A DNA stretch of 64,000 nucleotides. Source: an uncultured Bacteroides sp. (lineage in GTDB: Bacteria > Bacteroidota > Bacteroidia > Bacteroidales > Bacteroidaceae). The stretch spans positions 62,001 through 126,000 of the forward strand of contig NZ_CAUFUE010000006.1 of assembly GCF_959029255.1 (NCBI RefSeq). The letters are read 5' to 3'. A program made the translations under genes and the position numbers. Shown piece after piece: positions 36,255-45,550 of this stretch; position 1 is the stretch's first letter, and each line of letters opens with the position of its first letter. The notes beneath the pieces were generated by a model. That model was not told where the DNA came from. It saw nothing but the letters and a program-made list of their open reading frames with translations, and did not search any database.

Positions 36255-37439
36255 ATGGCTGAATCGAATTTTGTTGACTACGTAAAGATATATTGCCGTT
36301 CCGGTAAGGGCGGAAGAGGTTCCACGCACATGCGGCGTGCGAAGTACGTCCCTAACGGTGGCCCTGACGGAGGCGACGGAGGACGAGGAGGACATGTAAT
36401 TCTCCGTGGTAACCGTAATTACTGGACTTTGTTGCATCTGCGCTATGACCGCCATATTCTGGCAGGACATGGTGAGTCTGGGTCCAAGAATCGAAGTTTC
36501 GGGAAGGACGGAGAAGATAAAATCATCGAAGTACCTTGCGGGACAGTGGTATACAACGCTGAAACCGGCGAGTACCTCTGCGATGTCACCGAACATGGTC
36601 AAGAGGTTATCTTGCTGAAAGGCGGACGTGGCGGTTTGGGCAATACTCATTTCAAAACAGCTACCCGGCAAGCTCCCCGTTTCGCACAACCGGGCGAACC
36701 GATGCAGGAAATGACGGTAATCATGGAATTAAAGCTATTGGCAGACGTGGGTTTGGTAGGTTTCCCCAATGCGGGTAAATCGACTTTACTCTCTGCCGTA
36801 TCTTCTGCCAAACCAAAGATTGCCAACTATCCGTTCACTACGTTGGAGCCGAACTTAGGAATAGTGTCTTATCGTGACGGTAAATCGTTCGTTATGGCTG
36901 ATATTCCAGGCATCATCGAAGGTGCCAGTGCCGGTAAGGGCCTGGGGTTGCGCTTTTTGCGTCACATTGAGCGTAACTCATTGTTACTGTTCATGATACC
37001 GGCAGACAGCGACGATATTCGTAAAGAATATGACATATTGCTGAACGAGTTGCGCACTTTCAATCCTGAAATGCTTGACAAGCAACGGGTACTCGCCATC
37101 ACAAAATCCGACATGCTCGACCAAGAGTTGATGGACGAGATTGAACCGACATTGCCCGAAAATATTCCCCATATATTCATTTCCGCGATTTCCGGTATGG
37201 GTATTTCAGTGTTGAAAGATATTCTGTGGGAAGAATTGAACAAGGAAAGCAATAAGATAGAAGGTAAGGTAGAAAGTATAGCCCATCGTGCCAAAGACAT
37301 GAGTCACCTGCAACAAGAACTGGAGGAAGAAGGTGAAGACGAGGATCTCGGTTACGAATATATCGATGATGACGAGGAAATAGAAGACCTCGAAGACTTT
37401 GAATATGAAGAAGAGGATTGGGAGGAAGAAGAAAAATGA
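36255..37439 (+). CDS. obgE: GTPase ObgE/CgtA
   Basis: The 394-residue protein has the glycine-rich Obg domain (1-158; CRSGKGGRGSTHMRR, GGDGGRGGHVIL). The G domain (about 159-330) has GFPNAGKSTLL, the G3 DIPG and TKSD. The tail from about residue 350 is strikingly acidic (IEDLEDFEYEEEDWEEEEK). The role is late 50S assembly and a link to the stringent response. It overlaps the next gene by ATGA. Confidence 0.96.
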   Translation: MAESNFVDYVKIYCRSGKGGRGSTHMRRAKYVPNGGPDGGDGGRGGHVILRGNRNYWTLLHLRYDRHILAGHGESGSKNRSFGKDGEDKIIEVPCGTVVYNAETGEYLCDVTEHGQEVILLKGGRGGLGNTHFKTATRQAPRFAQPGEPMQEMTVIMELKLLADVGLVGFPNAGKSTLLSAVSSAKPKIANYPFTTLEPNLGIVSYRDGKSFVMADIPGIIEGASAGKGLGLRFLRHIERNSLLLFMIPADSDDIRKEYDILLNELRTFNPEMLDKQRVLAITKSDMLDQELMDEIEPTLPENIPHIFISAISGMGISVLKDILWEELNKESNKIEGKVESIAHRAKDMSHLQQELEEEGEDEDLGYEYIDDDEEIEDLEDFEYEEEDWEEEEK

Positions 37440-38248
37440 TTTCCCTCACAAAGGATAAAAGTATGTTGGGATATGAGGCACTTGCCCCGTATCCCAACAT
37501 TTTTGGTTTTGTGACCACCCGCCACGGAGGATACAGCCGGGGAAATTATACCTCCTTCAATTGCACATCCTATACAGGAGATGATGCCGAATGTGTGCGC
37601 CGGAACCGGGAGTTGCTGTGTAAATCACTACCGGGAACCCTTGAAGAATTAATTATCCCGTTTCAAACGCACGGAACAAAAGCGCTTGTCATTGATACGA
37701 CCTATCTGCATGCAGCAGAAGAGGAACGCCAGGCGATGTTACAAGGTATTGACGCTTTGATTACCCGTGAGCCCGGCTGTTGCATCTGTGTCTCTACGGC
37801 AGATTGCATTCCTATATTATTATTTGATAAAGAGCGCCAGGCAGTGGCAGCCGTCCATGCCGGATGGCGGGGAACGGTGAACTATATCCTCGGGCATACT
37901 CTTGACAGGATGCATGCACTCTACGGCACAGATGGCAAAGACATCATCGCCTGCATCGGTCCCGGAATCTCCCTTCCGGCTTTTGAAGTAGGCGATGAGG
38001 TATATGAAGCATTTCGCGAAACCGGCTTTCCCATGGAATATATTTCGGAATGGAAACCGGAAACACATAAACATCACATAGATTTGTGGGCAGCCAACCG
38101 ACTACAGTTACTGGACTTCGGCGTGCCGGGCAAACAAATAGAGAGTGCAGGTATCTGTACTTATCAACAATATGAAGACTTTTTCTCGGCAAGACGGCTG
38201 GGCATACATTCCGGACGTATCCTGTCGGGAATCATGATAAAAGAATAA
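37436..38248 (+). CDS. Laccase-domain purine nucleoside phosphorylase/deaminase family (YfiH-like)
   Basis: ATG at 37436 overlaps the obgE TGA (ATGA). An in-frame TTG at 37418 is less likely. The 270-residue protein has the family's Cys/His zinc-site motifs: FQTHGTKAL, CVSTADCIPILL and AAVHAGWRGTVNYIL. The family was first called polyphenol oxidase. Members are now known to act on purine nucleosides, which fits the nearby hpt and purC. Confidence 0.88.
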   Translation: MISLTKDKSMLGYEALAPYPNIFGFVTTRHGGYSRGNYTSFNCTSYTGDDAECVRRNRELLCKSLPGTLEELIIPFQTHGTKALVIDTTYLHAAEEERQAMLQGIDALITREPGCCICVSTADCIPILLFDKERQAVAAVHAGWRGTVNYILGHTLDRMHALYGTDGKDIIACIGPGISLPAFEVGDEVYEAFRETGFPMEYISEWKPETHKHHIDLWAANRLQLLDFGVPGKQIESAGICTYQQYEDFFSARRLGIHSGRILSGIMIKE

Positions 38249-38265
38249 AAAGAAGGATATTGAGT

Positions 38266-38931
38266 ATGTATAACATCACGGTATCAGAAGAAATAAAAAA
38301 AGCCTGCCCCATTTTCAAGGGAGCGGCCGTTTACGCAGAAGTTATCAATGCAACATTCAGTGAGGGACTTTGGGAAGAAATCAATGCATTCGCCCAAGAG
38401 TTGATTTCCACAACTGAACCGGAAGATATCAAACAGCAACCTGCCATTGCCGCTACCCGCGAGGTATACAAACGATGCGGCAAAGACCCAAGCCGCTACC
38501 GTCCTTCGGCAGAAGCGCTACGCCGCCGCTTGATGCGTGGTCTGGCACTTTATCAAATCGATACGCTGGTAGACCTTATCAATCTCGTTTCTCTCCGCAC
38601 CGGATACTCCATCGGCGGTTTCGACGCAGATAAGATACGAGGTGCCAACCTCGAACTCGGTATCGGCCGGGCAGAAGAACCTTTCGAAGGTATCGGTCGC
38701 GGAGTACTGAATATAGAGGGATTACCCGTTTATCGTGATAATGCCGGGGGCATCGGGACTCCCACCAGCGACAATGAACGTACCAAAATGGACCTTGGAA
38801 CAAAACATATACTTGCCATCGTAAATGGATACAGCGGGCAAGACGGATTGAAAGAAGCTGCTGAAATGATACAAGAACTATTAAAGAAATACGCATCTTC
38901 TGATGGCGGTGTTGTTCAATACTTTGAATAG
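38266..38931 (+). CDS. B3/B4 tRNA-binding-domain protein
   Basis: AGAAGGA precedes the ATG at 38266 by 8 nt. An in-frame TTG at 38260 is less likely. The 221-residue protein resembles the B3/B4 domain of the phenylalanyl-tRNA synthetase beta chain as a stand-alone protein (ATREVYKRCGKDPSRYRPS; LVDLINLVSLRTGYSIGGFD). Such domains recognise or edit mischarged amino acids, but the function of the free-standing form is not firmly known. Confidence 0.8.
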   Translation: MYNITVSEEIKKACPIFKGAAVYAEVINATFSEGLWEEINAFAQELISTTEPEDIKQQPAIAATREVYKRCGKDPSRYRPSAEALRRRLMRGLALYQIDTLVDLINLVSLRTGYSIGGFDADKIRGANLELGIGRAEEPFEGIGRGVLNIEGLPVYRDNAGGIGTPTSDNERTKMDLGTKHILAIVNGYSGQDGLKEAAEMIQELLKKYASSDGGVVQYFE

Positions 38932-38975
38932 CAAAAAATAATATAGAGAACAGCTTAAGTATCCAAACGTTTCAT

Positions 38976-38983
38976 TACATTTG
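38976..38983 (+). promoter_or_regulatory. -7 box of the PhoH-like gene
   Basis: TACATTTG matches TAnnTTTG exactly and lies 46-53 bp before the ATG at 39029. It sits between two AAACGTTT-type motifs (about 38965 and 38986). No clear -33 element is seen. Confidence 0.45.
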
Positions 38984-39028
38984 CAAAACGTTTCACCTAA
39001 AAAACGAATTGAACTTTAAAACATATCA

Positions 39029-40009
39029 ATGATAGAAAAACTGATTGTTCTTGAGGATATCGACCCGGTTATCTTTTATGGCGTAAACAACGCCAATATG
39101 CAATTGATTAAAGCCTTGTATCCCAAACTCCGCATTGTTGCCCGAGGCAATGTCATCAAAGTGCTGGGAGACGAAGAGGAAATGTGTGCTTTCGAAGAAA
39201 ATATCACGAAACTGGAAAAGTATTGTGCCGAATACAATTCGCTGAAAGAGGAAGTGATTATAGACATCATCAAAGGCAATGCGCCGCAGGCTGAAAAGTC
39301 GGGTAATGTCATTGTCTTCAGTGTAACCGGAAAGCCGATAATCCCGCGTAGTGAGAACCAGTTGAAGTTGGTGGAGGGATTTGCCAAGAACGATATGCTG
39401 TTTGCTATCGGTCCCGCAGGTTCCGGTAAGACTTATACCGCCATCGCACTTGCCGTCAGGGCATTGAAGAATAAAGAAATCAAGAAAATTATCCTTAGCC
39501 GTCCTGCGGTAGAAGCCGGAGAGAAACTAGGTTTTCTGCCCGGTGACATGAAAGACAAGATAGACCCGTACCTGCAACCGCTCTATGACGCCTTGCAGGA
39601 TATGATACCTGCTGCGAAACTGAAAGAATACATGGAGTTGAACATTATTCAGATTGCCCCCCTCGCTTTTATGCGCGGACGCACGCTGAATGACGCTGTT
39701 GTTATTTTGGACGAAGCGCAAAACACTACCACCCAGCAAATCAAGATGTTCCTTACCCGTATGGGTACGAATACCAAGATGATTGTAACGGGAGACATGA
39801 CGCAGATTGATTTACCGCAGTCGCAAACATCCGGTTTAGTACAAGCCCTGAAGATTTTGAAGGGAGTGAAAGGTATCAGTTTCATCGAGCTGAACAAAAA
39901 AGATATTGTGCGTCATAAGCTTGTCACTCAGATTGTAGAAGCATACGAGCGTTTTGATAAGGAAGCGAAAGCAGAACGGGAAAGGCGAAAAGCAGAAAAT
40001 GAGAAATAA
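39029..40009 (+). CDS. PhoH-family ATPase
   Basis: The 326-residue protein has Walker A GPAGSGKTYTA (about residues 129-139) and Walker B VVILDEAQN (about 227-235), with an N-terminal extension of about 110 residues. The fold is that of a P-loop NTPase related to superfamily 1 helicases. Proposed roles are RNA handling and ribosome-associated stress functions. It has its own promoter-like -7 box. purC follows after 61 nt. Confidence 0.92.
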   Translation: MIEKLIVLEDIDPVIFYGVNNANMQLIKALYPKLRIVARGNVIKVLGDEEEMCAFEENITKLEKYCAEYNSLKEEVIIDIIKGNAPQAEKSGNVIVFSVTGKPIIPRSENQLKLVEGFAKNDMLFAIGPAGSGKTYTAIALAVRALKNKEIKKIILSRPAVEAGEKLGFLPGDMKDKIDPYLQPLYDALQDMIPAAKLKEYMELNIIQIAPLAFMRGRTLNDAVVILDEAQNTTTQQIKMFLTRMGTNTKMIVTGDMTQIDLPQSQTSGLVQALKILKGVKGISFIELNKKDIVRHKLVTQIVEAYERFDKEAKAERERRKAENEK

Positions 40010-40070
40010 TACTATGCTTAGGAAGACAAAACCATTATAGATATTATATGAACTTTATAAAATAAGAAAA

Positions 40071-41012
40071 ATGAAAGCATTAACTAAAACAGATTTCAAT
40101 TTTCCGGGACAAAAGAGCGTATATCACGGAAAAGTACGCGATGTGTACAACATCAATGGTGAAAAGTTAGTTATGGTTGCCACTGACCGTATCTCTGCTT
40201 TTGATGTAGTTTTGCCGAAAGGTATTCCTTTCAAAGGACAGATGCTGAACCAGATTGCAGCTAAGTTCCTGGATGCTACTACTGACATTTGCCCCAACTG
40301 GAAAATGGCTACTCCGGACCCTATGGTAACGGTAGGTGTGATGTGCGAAGGTTTCCCTGTAGAAATGATTGTACGCGGTTATCTCTGTGGTAGCGCATGG
40401 CGTGCTTACAAAAGCGGTGTTCGCGAAATCTGTGGCGTGAAGTTGCCCGAAGGCATGAAAGAAAATCAGAAATTCCCCGAACCCATCATCACTCCCACCA
40501 CCAAGGCGGAAATAGGCGAACACGATGCTGATATCTCTAAGGAAGAAATTCTGGCTAAAGGGCTGGCTACTCCCGAAGAATATGCCATCCTCGAAAAGTA
40601 CACAATGGCACTCTTCAACCGTGGTACTGAAATCGCAGCAGAACGTGGACTGATATTAGTGGATACGAAGTATGAATTCGGTAAACACGATGGTAAGATT
40701 TATCTGATGGACGAGATTCATACTCCTGACTCCAGCCGTTATTTCTATTCAGAAGGTTACGAAGAACGTTTTGCCAAAGGTGAACCCCAGAAGCAACTTT
40801 CCAAAGAATTCGTACGCGAATGGTTGATGGATAATGGTTTCCAAGGCAAGGAAGGGCAACAGGTTCCTGAAATGACCGATGAAATCGTTACTTCTATCAG
40901 CGACCGTTACATTGAGTTGTACGAACACATCACCGGCGAGAAATTCGTAAAAGAAGATACCAGCAATATCGCCGAAAGAATTGAGAAGAATGTAAATAAT
41001 TACTTGAAGTAA
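40071..41012 (+). CDS. purC: Phosphoribosylaminoimidazole-succinocarboxamide synthase
   Basis: The 313-residue protein is of the long SAICAR synthetase form. It has YHGKVRDVYNI near the N-terminus, RGYLCGSAWRAYKSG and LVDTKYEFGKHDGKIYLMDE. It joins CAIR and aspartate with ATP in purine synthesis. It lies 11 nt ahead of menG. Confidence 0.95.
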   Translation: MKALTKTDFNFPGQKSVYHGKVRDVYNINGEKLVMVATDRISAFDVVLPKGIPFKGQMLNQIAAKFLDATTDICPNWKMATPDPMVTVGVMCEGFPVEMIVRGYLCGSAWRAYKSGVREICGVKLPEGMKENQKFPEPIITPTTKAEIGEHDADISKEEILAKGLATPEEYAILEKYTMALFNRGTEIAAERGLILVDTKYEFGKHDGKIYLMDEIHTPDSSRYFYSEGYEERFAKGEPQKQLSKEFVREWLMDNGFQGKEGQQVPEMTDEIVTSISDRYIELYEHITGEKFVKEDTSNIAERIEKNVNNYLK

Positions 41013-41023
41013 TTAAAAAACAA

Positions 41024-41761
41024 ATGAACTACCCGCAAGAACATATCAAGCCTTACGGTAAAGAAGGAAAGAAGAGTGAGCAAGTCGAAGAAATGTTCGA
41101 CAATATCGCCCCTGCCTACGATAAGCTGAACCATACCTTGTCTATGGGTATAGACCGGAGCTGGCGTAGGAAGGCGATTAATGCCCTCCGGCCTTTTCAT
41201 CCGCAACGCATCATGGATGTGGCTACCGGAACCGGTGACTTTGCCATCCTTGCGTGCCGGGAACTTCAGCCTGATACTCTGATAGGCACCGATATCTCGG
41301 AAGGTATGATGAATGTGGGTCGTGAGAAAGTAAAACAGGCGCGCCTCTCGGACAAGATTTCTTTTGCCCGGGAGGATTGCACCTCTCTCTCGTTTGCCGA
41401 TGGCAGCTTCGATGCGGTAACCGTAGCTTTCGGTATCCGCAACTTTGACGGACTGGATAAGGGACTCTCGGAGATGTGTCGTGTATTAGTACCCGGTGGT
41501 CATCTCGTTATCCTGGAACTTTCTACCCCGGATCGTTTTCCGATGAAGCAACTCTTCACCGTTTATTCCAAAGTCGTCATTCCCCTGCTCGGCAAATGTA
41601 TTTCGAAAGACAACAGTGCATATACTTATCTGCCCCAAAGTATTCGTGCATTTCCGCAAGGAGAAGTCATGCAGGAAGTCATACACAGGGCAGGATTCAG
41701 TGAAGTCCATTTCAAACGGTTGACTTTCGGAATATGTACTTTATATATCGCTAAGAAATAG
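41024..41761 (+). CDS. menG: Demethylmenaquinone methyltransferase
   Basis: The 245-residue class I SAM methyltransferase has the UbiE/MenG signatures YDKLNHTLSMGIDRSWR, DVATGTGDFAI (SAM loop) and VAFGIRNFDGLDKGL. It methylates demethylmenaquinone, the last step to menaquinone. Bacteroides make menaquinone rather than ubiquinone, so menG is the preferred symbol. Confidence 0.94.
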   Translation: MNYPQEHIKPYGKEGKKSEQVEEMFDNIAPAYDKLNHTLSMGIDRSWRRKAINALRPFHPQRIMDVATGTGDFAILACRELQPDTLIGTDISEGMMNVGREKVKQARLSDKISFAREDCTSLSFADGSFDAVTVAFGIRNFDGLDKGLSEMCRVLVPGGHLVILELSTPDRFPMKQLFTVYSKVVIPLLGKCISKDNSAYTYLPQSIRAFPQGEVMQEVIHRAGFSEVHFKRLTFGICTLYIAKK

Positions 41762-41795
41762 CCACTAATCTTTCCCTTTTAACACACACCCGAAT

Positions 41796-42542
41796 ATGCA
41801 GAAATATGGTTTAATCGGTTACCCGCTGAAACATTCGTTTTCCATCGGATATTTCAATGAGAAATTCAAAGCTGAAAACATTGATGCTGAATATGTAAAT
41901 TTCGAAATTCCCAGCATCAATGATTTTATGGAAGTAATAGAGGAAAATCCCAACCTCTGCGGACTCAACGTGACCATCCCTTACAAGGAACAAGTCATTC
42001 CTTTCCTCGATGAACTGGATAAAGACACCGCTAAAATCGGTGCGGTCAACGTTATCAAAATTATTCGTCTCCCCAAAGGAAAAGTGAAACTCGTAGGATA
42101 TAATTCGGATATCATCGGATTCACTCAATCTATCGAGCCTCTGTTGGAACCGCATCACAAAAAGGCATTGATACTCGGCACAGGTGGAGCATCAAAAGCC
42201 GTATACCGTGGTTTAATCAATCTTGGGATAGAGAGTACATTCGTTTCGCGCACCAAGAAAGATGACAAGTATCTGACATACGAGGAACTGACTCCGGAAG
42301 TTATGGCAGAGCATACAGTTATTGTGAACTGTACTCCTGTCGGCATGTTCCCAAAGGTAGATTTTTGCCCTAATATTCCTTACGAATTGCTTACTCCCAA
42401 CCATTTGCTCTACGATTTGTTATACAATCCAAACGAAACACTCTTCATGAAGAAAGGCGCAGCACAGGGTGCAGTTACTAAAAACGGACTCGAGATGTTA
42501 TTGTTGCAAGCTTTTGCCGCATGGGAGATTTGGAATAAATAA
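41796..42542 (+). CDS. aroE: Shikimate dehydrogenase
   Basis: The 248-residue protein has the substrate motif YPLKHSFSIGYFN, the catalytic-Lys region NVTIPYKE and the NADP loop LGTGGASKAV. NCTPVGMFP and NGLEMLLLQAFAAWEIW lie at the C-terminal end. It reduces 3-dehydroshikimate in aromatic amino acid synthesis. It is 34 nt downstream of menG in the same direction. Confidence 0.94.
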   Translation: MQKYGLIGYPLKHSFSIGYFNEKFKAENIDAEYVNFEIPSINDFMEVIEENPNLCGLNVTIPYKEQVIPFLDELDKDTAKIGAVNVIKIIRLPKGKVKLVGYNSDIIGFTQSIEPLLEPHHKKALILGTGGASKAVYRGLINLGIESTFVSRTKKDDKYLTYEELTPEVMAEHTVIVNCTPVGMFPKVDFCPNIPYELLTPNHLLYDLLYNPNETLFMKKGAAQGAVTKNGLEMLLLQAFAAWEIWNK

Positions 42543-42554
42543 TAATGTCTTTTT

Positions 42555-43550
42555 ATGAGAAAAGTATTCAAATACGGTCTTGTCGGACTGTTGGTGGTGA
42601 TTATCATCGCCATTGTCGGAGGTAGTTTCTATATGCTCAGTTTCTCGCTGACGCCGGAACATAACAAGGGGAAAGACATTCCCGGTTCCTACGAATATAT
42701 GCTCCGGGAGTATCCTCATATCAAGCCGTGGTTGGACAGCTTGCAGACTGTCGGTGCCTTGCGGGATACTTTTATCATTAATCCGGAAGGACGACAATTG
42801 CACGCTATTTTTGCCGAAGCACCTGAACCTACCGACAAGACGGCAGTCATTGTGCACGGTTATACGGATGATGCCATCCGCATGTTGATGATAGGTTATC
42901 TTTATAATAAAGAGTTAAAATACAACATACTCCTCCCCGACCTGCAAGACCAGGGCTTGAGTGAAGGTCCGGCTATTCAGATGGGCTGGAAAGACCGGTT
43001 AGATGTATTGCGCTGGATGAAAATCGCCAATGATATCTTTAAAAAACGGTATGAGGTGAAAATAGACAGTATGTCCAGCTACATATACGAGTATACACAA
43101 ATGGTGGTACACGGAATTTCCATGGGAGCCGCAACTACCATGATGGTATCCGGCGAGCCGCAACATGATTTTGTGAAATGTTTTGTAGAAGATTGCGGTT
43201 ACACCAGCGTATGGGATGAATTCTCTTACCAATTGAAAGATATGTTCGGATTGCCCGCTTTCCCTTTGATGTATAGCACCAGTTTGTTGTGCAACGCTAA
43301 ATATGGGTGGAATTTCTGGGAGGCATCTTCACTGAAACAGGTAGAGAAAAGTGAACTTCCCATGCTTTTTATTCATGGCGATGCAGATACGTATGTACCT
43401 ACCTGGATGGTTTATCCGCTATATGAAGCCAAGCCGGCACCTAAAGAATTGTGGATTGTTCCGGGTGCCACTCATGCTATGTCATATAAAGACCATCCAC
43501 AGGAATACACGGAACGAGTGAAGAATTTCGTAGGAAAATACATCCATTGA
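42555..43550 (+). CDS. Membrane-anchored alpha/beta hydrolase
   Basis: The 331-residue protein has one N-terminal membrane helix (about 7-28, YGLVGLLVVIIIAIVGGSFY) and an alpha/beta hydrolase fold. The oxyanion region is VIVHGYTDD. The nucleophile Ser is in VHGISMGAATTM (about residue 195). The late Asp/His are in IHGDADTYVP and PGATHAMSYKD. The catalytic domain probably faces the periplasm. The substrate is unknown. The 12-nt gap to aroE suggests co-transcription. Confidence 0.85.
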   Translation: MRKVFKYGLVGLLVVIIIAIVGGSFYMLSFSLTPEHNKGKDIPGSYEYMLREYPHIKPWLDSLQTVGALRDTFIINPEGRQLHAIFAEAPEPTDKTAVIVHGYTDDAIRMLMIGYLYNKELKYNILLPDLQDQGLSEGPAIQMGWKDRLDVLRWMKIANDIFKKRYEVKIDSMSSYIYEYTQMVVHGISMGAATTMMVSGEPQHDFVKCFVEDCGYTSVWDEFSYQLKDMFGLPAFPLMYSTSLLCNAKYGWNFWEASSLKQVEKSELPMLFIHGDADTYVPTWMVYPLYEAKPAPKELWIVPGATHAMSYKDHPQEYTERVKNFVGKYIH

Positions 43551-43589
43551 TGTGATTTTCCTTATCTTCGTTGCGACTAATCAGACAGT

Positions 43590-44489
43590 ATGAAACGAAC
43601 TATTTCTATAGCATTCTTCTTGTGCCTGCTCATTTCTTTGCAGGCGCAGCAGATTTACACCACCCAAAGCATACCCAAGGTACACCTTCAAGACAAGACA
43701 CGTTACGTTTGCAACCCTGCCGGTATCCTCTCACCAGCAGCTTGTGACAGTATAGACCGCATGCTGTATGCATTGGAACAGCAAACAGGCATTGAGACTG
43801 TGGTTGCCGTAGTCCCTTCCATCGGCAATGAAGATTGTTTTGACTTTTCACATCGGTTGCTCAATGAGTGGGGGGTAGGAAAAAAAGAAAAGAATAACGG
43901 TTTAGTTATTTTGCTCGTAACCGATCAGCGTTGTATCCAGTTCTATACCGGATATGGCCTGGAAGGCGACTTGCCTGATGCAATCTGCAAACGTATCCAG
44001 ACACAATATATGATTCCTTATTTGAAGGATGGAAATTGGGATGCCGGTATGGTGGCGGGTGTACGCGCAGTTTGTACCAGGCTCGATGGAAGTATGGAAA
44101 ATGATACGACCGGAGATGAGGAAAGCAGTCCTATTGCTTTAACCCTGATATTGATAGGCATTATCATCATATCCATAACAGCTGCTTATTTAAAAGTCCG
44201 TGCAGCCAATAAATGCCCTAACTGCGGGCAACATAAATTGCAACGCAGTGGTAGTACCCTTGTTTCACGCCGTAATGGAGTTAAAACGGAAGACGTGACT
44301 TACACCTGCCGTAATTGCGGACATCGCATAGTACGTCGCCAGCAATCGTATGATGAAAACTATCGTGGCGGAGGTGGCGGAGGCCCTGTCATCTTCGGTG
44401 GAGGCTTCGGTGGTGGAGGCGGAGGATTTAGCGGTGGCAGCTTCGGCGGAGGTATGGGAGGCGGTGGAGGTGCCGGTTCGCGCTTCTAA
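43590..44489 (+). CDS. TPM-domain membrane protein (YgcG-like)
   Basis: The 299-residue protein has a signal peptide (ISIAFFLCLLISLQA) and a periplasmic TPM domain (about 35-165; GIETVVAVVPSIG, GYGLEGDLPDAI). One membrane helix follows (about 183-203). The cytoplasmic zinc-ribbon-like part has CPNCGQ and CRNCGH, and the tail is Gly-rich. TPM proteins are often paired with LemA, which is the next gene here. The molecular role is unsettled. Confidence 0.87.
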   Translation: MKRTISIAFFLCLLISLQAQQIYTTQSIPKVHLQDKTRYVCNPAGILSPAACDSIDRMLYALEQQTGIETVVAVVPSIGNEDCFDFSHRLLNEWGVGKKEKNNGLVILLVTDQRCIQFYTGYGLEGDLPDAICKRIQTQYMIPYLKDGNWDAGMVAGVRAVCTRLDGSMENDTTGDEESSPIALTLILIGIIIISITAAYLKVRAANKCPNCGQHKLQRSGSTLVSRRNGVKTEDVTYTCRNCGHRIVRRQQSYDENYRGGGGGGPVIFGGGFGGGGGGFSGGSFGGGMGGGGGAGSRF

Positions 44490-44540
44490 ATGATAATTTA
44501 CCGGCGTAGCGCCGGAGCAGGGTTTCCTTTCGGATGGGAT

Positions 44541-44776
44541 ATTTTCAGACGCGAATAACGCAGATGACACAGATTTTAAGGCTGCGCTGTGACTCTGATT
44601 TTTTCGACGCTAATTTAGCTGATTAAGTTGATTTTTTACTTTGTTGCTACTCAAGAAAAAAATCTGCGTCATCTGTGTCATCTGCGTCTGAAAAATTAAA
44701 ATCCGCTTAATCCGCTCAATCCGCGTCGAAAAAATTAAAACCTCTGTGACCTCTGTGTCCTTTTTAATTTTTAATT
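44541..44776. repeat. Large intergenic inverted-repeat element built from 9-bp units (copy 2)
   Basis: It fills most of the 359-bp gap between the TPM and lemA genes. It uses the same nonamer families as 9158-9434 (GACGCAGAT and CCGCTTAAT types, and CCTCTGTGA). The segment 44642-44664 matches 9277-9299 in the same orientation. The segment 44570-44598 is the exact reverse complement of 9331-9359. No ORF is present. Confidence 0.85.
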
Positions 44777-44848
44777 TCGCGCTTTGCGCGACTAATTTCC
44801 CATTTACTAAAATAACAAAATTATATAATCACTTAACAAAAAAAGAAA

Positions 44849-45430
44849 ATGAAGAAATCAAGCATTATCATCCTTGTAATTATAGCCCTTCTCGCAATAT
44901 GGGGCGTAACCGGCTATAACAGTCTTGTCACCATGGACGAAAACGTCAGTGGACAATGGTCTAACGTTGAAACCCAATACCAGCGCCGTGCCGACCTGAT
45001 ACCTAATCTTGTAAATACGGTCAAGGGATATGCCTCACATGAGAAAGAAACTCTTGAAGGTGTTGTGGAAGCACGCAGCAAAGCTACCCAAATCACAGTT
45101 GACGCCGATAATCTGACTCCTGAAAAGCTGGCTGAATACCAGAAGGCTCAAGGCGCGATAACCTCCGCTCTCGGTAAGTTGCTTGCCATCAGTGAAAATT
45201 ATCCTGATTTGAAAGCCAATCAGAACTTCCTGGAACTACAGGCACAGTTGGAAGGAACGGAAAACCGCATCAACGTAGCCCGCACCAACTTCAACAATGC
45301 GGCGAAGAACTTCAATACAGCCATTCGCCGCTTCCCGAAAAACATCCTTGCCGGCCTTTTCGGTTTTGAAAAGCGCGTTTACTTTGAAGCTGCCGAAGGT
45401 ACCGAACAAGCTCCCGCAGTACAGTTTTAA
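44849..45430 (+). CDS. lemA: LemA-family protein
   Basis: The 193-residue protein has one N-terminal membrane helix (about 5-22) followed by a helical-bundle LemA domain (YNSLVTMDENVSGQWSNVE, QYQRRADLIPNLVNTVKGY). The FNTAIRRFPKNILAGLFGF C-terminal motif is typical. It is probably periplasmic and membrane-anchored. The function of the family is not established. It is paired with the TPM gene. Confidence 0.93.
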   Translation: MKKSSIIILVIIALLAIWGVTGYNSLVTMDENVSGQWSNVETQYQRRADLIPNLVNTVKGYASHEKETLEGVVEARSKATQITVDADNLTPEKLAEYQKAQGAITSALGKLLAISENYPDLKANQNFLELQAQLEGTENRINVARTNFNNAAKNFNTAIRRFPKNILAGLFGFEKRVYFEAAEGTEQAPAVQF

Positions 45431-45451
45431 CGTTATAAATATCCCTCTTAC

Positions 45452-45490
45452 AAGCGAGACACAAAGGCGAGAAACTTTGTGTCTCGCTTT
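45452..45490 (+). terminator. Terminator after lemA
   Basis: A perfect 15-bp stem AAGCGAGACACAAAG (45452-45466) pairs with 45475-45489. The T-run after it is weak (TTTGTGTTG). The right stem merges into the -33 box of the purM promoter. Confidence 0.65.
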
Positions 45491-45518
45491 GTGTTGTAGA
45501 AGATTAGATGTATCTTTG
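45488..45518 (+). promoter_or_regulatory. Canonical Bacteroides promoter of purM
   Basis: TTTG (45488-45491), a 19-bp spacer and TATCTTTG (45511-45518) match the -33/-7 consensus fully. The start site is expected near 45525, 26 nt before the ATG at 45551. Confidence 0.75.
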
Positions 45519-45550
45519 CACAATCAATTGATAATAAACATACATATCTC